A stretch of DNA of 64,000 nucleotides from Gnetum montanum. Lineage: Eukaryota; Streptophyta; Gnetopsida; Gnetales; Gnetaceae. The position numbers and the translations under genes were made by a program. Positions 57,916 through 64,000 of this stretch are shown piece by piece. The number at the start of each line of letters is the position of its first letter. Position 1 is the first letter of the stretch. Under the pieces are notes generated by a model. It was not told the DNA's origin. It worked only from the letters and a program-made list of their open reading frames with translations, and searched no databases. Location: positions 460,370-524,369 of the forward strand of contig MNCI01002109.1 of NCBI GenBank assembly GCA_015680685.1, read 5' to 3'.

Positions 57916-60900
57916 CTAGACCTCCTCCGCCGTGATATCTATCCAACGTCTTCTGTCTAGTGTAGAATCTGCTGCGGCAGCTCTCTCCCTTTCGGCGGGT
58001 GTCCACCTTGGCAGTCCCGGAGAATAGGAGACGACCGTAGCCTCTCCTATGGGAAGGGTCACTTTCAGGTTAGGATATTTTGTGACCTTGACCTGCTCTT
58101 TGAACTTGGTGTAAGTCTCATAAGCATCAATGACATTTACGAATGCTTCGTATGTAAATGCCTCCACAATAGCATCTTTGTATAACTTACAATGGGCGGC
58201 AATTTCCTGTTTATACATATGCTTATGGTTTCTTTAGGTCTGCCCCCATTCGAAAATTTTGGTGCTAAGGTCTTTTAGATCTTGACACTTCTGGTCTAGC
58301 AGGTCCATCTGCATCCGTTGCTCTATCAGTTTGCGGGTAGTCTCAACATTCTGGTGTGCAACTGTCCAAAACCTGGCGTGGTCTACCACCGTGGTGCGCC
58401 AGTCCTCATTGTTAGTTTTGTAGGCCATGAGGAACTCATTCCTTGACTTGAGGTCCTCCACCTCAGCCCTCAAGTTAGCTTCTCTCTACTCTAACTTCTG
58501 GGCTCGTTTCCACAATTCTTCATTGGTATGCTTACACTCCCATAGGGAGTGCATTGAGTGCAAAGCGCATTTGCAGACCTCATCATATGCACGACGAGAC
58601 ATCTCAATCAGTTTTGGCGGGAATGTGGACACGACACCGACCCTCAAAGGTTGTGTCGAGTCCCACTTGAATCGAGAGGCTACCATAATACAAAAAATAC
58701 ACTAGTTGCATTAGCATAGCACAAGTGGCAAATGCAAGAAACCTTAGCATAGCAACATGAGAGTAGATAACACTACTACTTACCTACTTCAAGGTCCACC
58801 TGCTAAAGGCACTTAATCATGTCATCAACAATCCCCTGCATAAACACGAATTTGTTGAGGATTTTAACCCAAGGCTCGGTGTGAACTGGAGTGGGTCCTG
58901 TGGCATCAACAGTAGCATTTGTCGCATAACCAAATACATTAGCAATGACCAAAATGGACTATGATAAGACAGACATATTGCCGAACTCACCAATGTCTGG
59001 TTGTGGTCTCTTGTTCGGTTGATGCAAAACGATGGTGGAGGCCTGGCCGAAACTTCCTCCCAAGTCCTTGTAGACCTCCTCTTCATGCCCTGGTGTTTTT
59101 CCTTTGAGGAGACCAGCATCTTGTTTATCAAGGGAGACTCCTCAGTAGGAGGATTCTCCCTAATGATGAGAGCCCTTTCCCTAGTCGCAGGAGCCTCCTT
59201 CTTCTTAACTGAAGCCCCTCTCTCTGAGATTGGGGCCCTTGTGCCTTTATAAGTCGCCCCCATCTTAGGGGCCGACACCTCTTCGTTGCTTGTTTCTTCT
59301 TCTTCTCTTTCTTCTAATAGTTAGACATGTTGGCATTAGTTCAAAGCAAGTAGCCTAAGGCAGATGCTACGCTACGCTACACCATCTAGCATAGTATATC
59401 ATAGCAGACAATAGAAAAACAAACACTGAATAAAAGTGCTTACCAATAGGAAGTCGTGTCCTCTGCCCCTTATCCTCCTCCACGCAAAGGACTGGGGGAG
59501 GCCTCTTCTGCCACAATGTGCTGGTAACTATTTTGGCTATGAAACGCTCACCCCGTGATACGCTACCATCTATAGCGGGGGGCGTCTCTCCTATGTTGTC
59601 CTGGCCATGAACGTTGCGGGCCACCCAATCCTTAGTTGTTACAGAAAATGACTCCCCAAGTATTTTTGGGGGATCTTGGGCTTGAATGGTTTTGGAAGAC
59701 CTGGCGAATCCATGGTCTAAAAATCTGGTCGTGATTCCGCAAGATCCAGTTTCCTCACTCTTGAACCACCAGGAACTCCACAAAGCGCTTAAGGTAGCCT
59801 ATATAAAAGGCATAGTGGATGTTGGAACGAGACTCTATTTTTGTACGGTGCTCCAAGATCTCAGTCTGCAAGCCTTTATACAGAGACTCGGCCCAGTTGT
59901 AATGAGTCCCCTCCTCCATAATCTCATGCATTATTCAAGCTTGCTCAAGCCCCAGGACCTTTCCCTGGGTGAGCAGCTAGGGAAATGCATGAGCACGGAA
60001 GATGGGGTAGAACTCCTTGGCGGGTCCTTCCTTAAGTTTCTCCATAGGGAGTTCCTTATGCTCCTTGGTGAGCCCTATCCACTCCTAGAGGTCCTTCTTC
60101 TGAAGGGTCAATTCCATCTTGGATTTTGATCCTATTGAAATGCCTTTAGCAGGGATGCCAAACAGATCCACGAACAGCTAGTCATTGATGTCAATGACCA
60201 CTTGCATGCCATGCACGCATAGGCAAAAGTGGCCCACCTTGTCGAAAAAGGATTCAACCAAGGTGAGCATCTCATCTGCAGTAACGTTCGGATTTGGGGC
60301 CAGGAATAGATCCATAAGCTCCACCTTTTCGATGTTCTAGAGCAGAGCGTCTGAGGCCCCACTGTTCAGCCAGCGTTGGCTCTTCTCTACTTCCCCATAC
60401 TTGAAGTAGGCATTTCCCCCCTATGCCTCGGTGGTTACCACCGTCACCTCCTTAGGCTTCTTCGCCCCTACAATAGGTTCACAAAAAATTTAGCACAAAG
60501 ACAAAGGAAATTCAAAATTTGCAAAGATATTTAAACATGTGGCACTTACCGCTCGACTTACCAAGTTGATATGGCAGTGGGAACTATGGGAGTTCAATCA
60601 GAACTTGTTCAACTGTGACTAGTTTGAAGGGTTTCACCCACTCCCCATCCAACTAGCCCTACCTCTTGCATTGATCATAGAGGGGAGAATACACATCTAG
60701 GTAGGTGTAATATTCACCCCTGCATTGACAAATTACACTGGCCTACAGGTTCTCAGTCGAAGAGAACTCCTACAGGGCTAGTTGTGCTATAGCCAATAGA
60801 CCCAGAAGGTCATGAACACCATCCTCATCAAGGAAGAATTTGGTAGCAAATGCATACTGTGAGCATTAGGCAACTACAGCCAATGTCGCACAAACATAGT

Positions 60901-61368
60901 AGAACAAGGCTGCGAAACTCACCTGCCAGCAACGTAGACAGTTCCTTGAGGGTTCTGAAAGCACACCGTCATAAAACTTGCAAGGAACAATGTGTTGAAA
61001 GGGTGGTAGCAGCTATACTCAGTCATCTCCCAAATCCAGGCCAAGCGCCTTAACCCTATTGGGCACTGATTGGATCCTTCTCCCCACCCGCTCACGATGG
61101 CTCCGTCGGTGAGGAACCTCAAAATGCCTCGGCTTGCCCTAAGAAAAATGGTTTCTGTGATGCCAGCCACCTCCTCCTCTAGGAAGGACCAAACGATCAC
61201 GCTGAAGTGGTCAAGGAGGAATTGCAAGAAGTCCTATGCCCCTGGTCTGAACCAGACCCCTCACTCTCCCATATGTATATGGGGAGGAGGAGCATTAGCC
61301 ACAAGTCTACTCACGTGACACAGGACCCCTCTAACTTTCAAAACAATCAGCCTGGGCCTCAGCCTCGC
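57916..61368 (-). pseudogene. Antisense spliced gene inside element D (coiled-coil protein)
   Basis: Read on the minus strand: exon b 61368-60550, exon c 60467-59444, exon d 59313 to 58991, exon e to 58784, exon f 58679-57916. Introns 60549-60468, 59443-59314 and 58783-58680 have GTAAG donors and AG acceptors and keep the frame when removed. The d/e border (GTGAGT at 58990, TCATAG ending at 58959) gives only 32 bases and is doubtful. Exon c has one frameshift near 59780. Stops inside exons are mostly TAG. Features: exon c starts AKKPKEVTVV; exon d is Lys/Arg/Glu-rich; exon f is predicted coiled coil (LRAEVEDLKSRNEFL). No family recognised. Start may lie further upstream (possible exon to 62073). 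Confidence 0.7.
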
Positions 61369-62313
61369 CCTACACAACACAATTTGCAAAATGATAGCAT
61401 CATATCTAAGGACAATACAACAATGCCTAGCAGTTCATACGTATAGCGTAGCATAACCCTTTGCCTGCACATAGCGTAGTAAGGGCGTAAAAGCCTAGCG
61501 TAGCAAGAACATGCAAGTAGCCTAGCATAGCAATAGAACAATTGACGACATATCGCATCACATATGGCCTAGCCCTTCTAAGGGTTCTACGTTACGCCAT
61601 TTGAAGAACAAGCAACCTAAACTGCCCAAGCCCCCGCGGTTATGACAACCGTAACGGTGGCAATTTAAGTAGCCTTGCATGCAATAATGATGCAACATTT
61701 ATGCATCTACCATGACTGAAACGACGGTAGCGATGCAAGAGCCACAATGACACGACAACAGAAAACACAACCAACCAAGAATGGATGCAAAGTGAATAGG
61801 ACGCAAAACAAAAGTAGAGAATAACAGAAAACACAAAATAAAAAAAAGCAGATGGAGCGTAACCTACTAGGTCAATGGTGTGCTCTTATGCATCGCAACA
61901 TGCAATTGCATCGCACACCCTAGGATCTTCTTCATGTCCTCGACCTTTGCAAGTGCCAAATGAGTCTTAGGAGCCATTGTCCTGATTGCAGATGTACACT
62001 CTTTGCTGTAAAAACTTACCTCGCTAGCCGCTATCACAATTGCTCCGTGCTCCAAAATCGACATGTGCTCCAATGCAGGCTCTGCTCTCTTAAGGTGAGA
62101 AAGGCAAAATTGCTGGGGTTTAACTTTTATTTATGGTCATAATGACAAGATAGAGAAACTTTCCACTCTCTCTCACTGATTAATGCAGAGCACGCCATAT
62201 AGCATAGCATGCTCGCCACGACATCGTAGCACTGTTAGCATTAAAGCCTTGACACGCTTCGTGTCAGCTGTGTGCTTTCCTAAATAAAAAATATATATTT
62301 TTGTTTTTGTTAT
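61369..62313. other. Upstream region of the antisense gene
   Basis: GCTACG/CGTAGC-type motifs at 61442-61525 and GCATAGCATGC at 62200. A minus-strand frame 62073-61867 (MSILEHGAIVIAASEVSF) may be a first exon; a TATA-like CATAAATAAAAG lies about 50 bases before it (minus strand, near 62125). The frame does not join exon b cleanly, so this is tentative. Confidence 0.35.
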
Positions 62314-62794
62314 GGATCCGAAAAGACCTTAAACTAGTAATCCTAGCAATCACAACACGACGGGTCCAAAAAGACCTTAAACTAGCAATCTTAGCATAGT
62401 TGCATCTCTAATGGTCCGAAAAGACCCTAAACTAGTAGTGTCAACCAGTTATGTTCACAGTCCGCAATGACGTTAAACTAAAAATACCACATTCTTACAT
62501 GGGAGGTTTTCATGTCTTCTTCCACATTGGCGGTGTCGCAATCTCTAACAATTTCATGTTTTTTATGTCAAGAGTTCATTGATTTCGCATTAACGGTTTT
62601 ACCTTTCTTATACCTACAATTCCCCATTTTGCATACTATCATTCTGCATACTAAGATTTTGCATGTTATGATTTGGCAGTCCGAAATGACACTAAACTAG
62701 TAGTTTGGCATTTACAGTTTAACATTTGCATATTGACATCTCTAGCGATCTTGCACTATTATGTCTTGGCAGTCCACCATGACTTTAAACTGGC
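62314..62794 (+). repeat. Stem-loop repeat array 2 (six units, irregular)
   Basis: Units at 62314, 62363, 62413, 62459, 62678 and 62771 share the design of array 1: arm, CGAAA-type loop, complementary arm, (C/T)TAAACTAG. Arms read GGTC/GACC (units 2 and 3) and AGTC/GACT (unit 6); units 4 and 5 pair at three of four positions. Spacing is irregular (46-219 bases). Confidence 0.85.
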
Positions 62795-62899
62795 AAACTT
62801 TCAATCTTTACATCGTCACACTTCGCAAGTTGCATTCCCTCACTACTTTGCAAACTTTCATTATACACAATCTCTGCCAACGGACGCCTCTTAACTAGG

Positions 62900-64000
62900 C
62901 TTTTATCTCATGCTAGCAGGTCGAGCAAGAGATGAAAATCCATCGCAACCTCTCCATGCGCTTAACGTTAACAGGTCCACGAGGTAGGCTCGCAAGACAG
63001 TTGAACCCTAACATGATTGACTGGGGTTTGACCACAGCCGATACTATAGTAGCCTTAGAAGCATCCCCAGACTGGCCTGAGCATCTAGTCCAAGCCCTAG
63101 ACTTAGAGGTCGGGGATGTAACCGAGGAACCTCTTTTCGAAATGCCTGTGACCATCTCAAAAGGGGAGATGAAAATGTTAAAACTCAACTCCCTCTTAGA
63201 TACGTAGATGCACAACAACATAGCCAAGATTTTGCAAGACAATATCAATGTCTTCACATGGTCGTACAACGACATCCCATATTTGGATCCGTGGTTGATT
63301 CAACACAACATCGTCCTAGACCCGCGTATGAAGGCAGTCAAGTAGAAGGCTTGCAAAGTTAAGTAGGAAATCGCACTAGCCATGAGGGATGAAATCACCA
63401 AGCTATACTAAGCTGGTTTCATCCGCGTGGTAGACTACTTAGAGTGGGTGTCCAACATCGTTGTCGTTTTGAAGAAAATAGGAGGAATACACATCTATAT
63501 AGACTTCCGAAACTTGAACAAGGGAACAATCAACGACAACTTCCCACTTCCAAGCATCGATCAACTCATTGACACCACGGTTAGTCACGCTTTACTGTCC
63601 TTGATGGATGGTTTCTCCGAATATAATCAAATTTGCATTAACCTGGAGCACCAGCTATCAACAACCTTTATGACTCCATAGGGTACCTTCTGCTACATCA
63701 TGATGCCTTTCAGGCTCAAAAATGCTAGAGAAATATACCAGCGAGCCATGACCTACATTTTTAGTGACCATATCCTAGAAACACTAAATGACTACGTGGA
63801 TGATATAGCTGTCAAGTCTAAAGAGGAAGCTGATCACCCACACGATCTAGGAGTAGTCCTCAAGTGCTGTCAAATGCATGACTTGCACCTCAATCCTAAG
63901 AAGTGCATCTTCGGGGTGAAAACTGGACGCATGTTAAGGTTCATAGTATTGGAGGTCGGAATACGGGTGGACCTTGACAAAGTCAAGGCCATCGTCAACC
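62900..64000 (+). pseudogene. Reverse transcriptase of element D (partial, runs off the edge)
   Basis: Follows an acceptor-like CTCATGCTAGCAG (62911-62919). Lead-in LNSLLDT and NVFTWSYNDIPYLDP, then GFIRVVDYLEWVSNIVVV, IDFRNLNKGTINDNFPLP, LMDGFSEYNQI, a TFMTP-stop-GTFCYIMMPF block and the catalytic YVDDI intact at about 63793. LNPKKCIFGV and VDLDKVKAIVN bring it to the edge. One frame from 62932 with about five stops, no shift. Typical Ogre/Tat RT; RNase H and integrase should follow outside the window. Confidence 0.88.

Larger units (their letters stand above)
51070..64000 (+). mobile_element. Ogre/Tat-like Ty3/gypsy element D with antisense gene, runs off the right edge
   Basis: 5' LTR (about 51070-52686), PBS (52693), tandem-repeat leader, gag, protease, a 5.7-kb inserted module, then RT up to the window edge. 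Gag wording (YTSLPLKPSKLLKQLL, CDYHQ-stop-CGHNTDYC), protease ending and the RT box YVDDIAVKSKEE fit the Ogre/Tat lineage. Base composition is richer in GC than in the neighbouring Athila copies. Stops occur in all genes but frameshifts are few. Confidence 0.85.

Noticed and set aside
58959-58990. Fourth intron of the antisense gene (GTGAGT...TCATAG)
   Set aside because: The frame is restored, but 32 bases is below the size of functional plant introns. It may be a shrunken intron or a chance frame.
60855-60943. Possible intron with donor GGCAG|GTGAGT in exon b
   Set aside because: The nearest acceptors do not keep the frame, while the unspliced frame can be followed across with two stops.
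1-64000. tRNA, rRNA or other structured RNA genes
   Set aside because: None recognised on either strand by reading for tRNA B-box-like GGTTCGA and typical ends; a tRNAscan run would be decisive.

Overview
The window looks like intergenic DNA from a large, repeat-rich plant genome. About 95% of it is decayed, nested retrotransposon sequence around one recognisable host gene, a three-exon pectinesterase at 38171-39929. Plant-type LTR retrotransposons (Athila-like and Ogre/Tat-like Ty3/gypsy, plus Ty1/copia), a plant LINE, heavy stop-codon decay with few frameshifts, and the single pectinesterase fit a gymnosperm or another giant plant genome. The species cannot be fixed from the sequence.

Layout. 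1-2029: right end of a fairly young Athila-like element, containing a 0.55-kb duplication joined at a single N (768). It appears inserted into the gag of an old Athila-like element (A, 2030-12389), which keeps gag tail, protease, RT, RNase H, integrase, a long third ORF (ORF3) and a 3' LTR. 12722-21417: Athila-like element C, complete at both ends (8-bp terminal inverted repeat, 5-bp target duplication CTATG, PBS, PPT), with gag and ORF3 but no pol. About 22400-27130: a LINE with a 33-G run and an artefact-like 211-bp inverted repeat bounded by Ns. 27152-36010: Athila-like element B (5' LTR, PBS, gag, pro, RT, RH, INT, start of ORF3). 36011-38150: repeats, including a roughly ninefold tandem repeat upstream of the pectinesterase. 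40850-41655: small remnants. 41656-46328: a dead copia element. 46330-51050: minus-strand Athila fragments, including an LTR with ORF3. 51070-64000 (continues): an Ogre/Tat-like element D with LTR, PBS, tandem-repeat leader, gag, protease and RT.

Most interesting structure. In D, protease (ends 57188) and RT (starts about 62930) are separated by 5.7 kb. This holds an antisense reading frame (61368 to 57916, minus strand) interrupted by three canonical GTAAG...AG introns (60549-60468, 59443-59314, 58783-58680). Removing each keeps the frame, so it looks like a spliced antisense gene carried by a retrotransposon. It is flanked by two six-unit arrays of a short stem-loop repeat (57265-57464 and 62314-62794) whose arms change together (GGCC/GGCC, GGTC/GACC, AGTC/GACT), each followed by TAAACTAG.

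The Athila-like copies share a second theme. ORF3 lies downstream of pol, begins right after a conserved splice-acceptor-like sequence in three copies, and in element C has its own TATA box with the same GATATCG palindromes that stud the LTR promoters. Together this suggests separate transcription or splicing of ORF3. All function statements for the elements concern their ancestors; nearly every copy here carries many stop codons.
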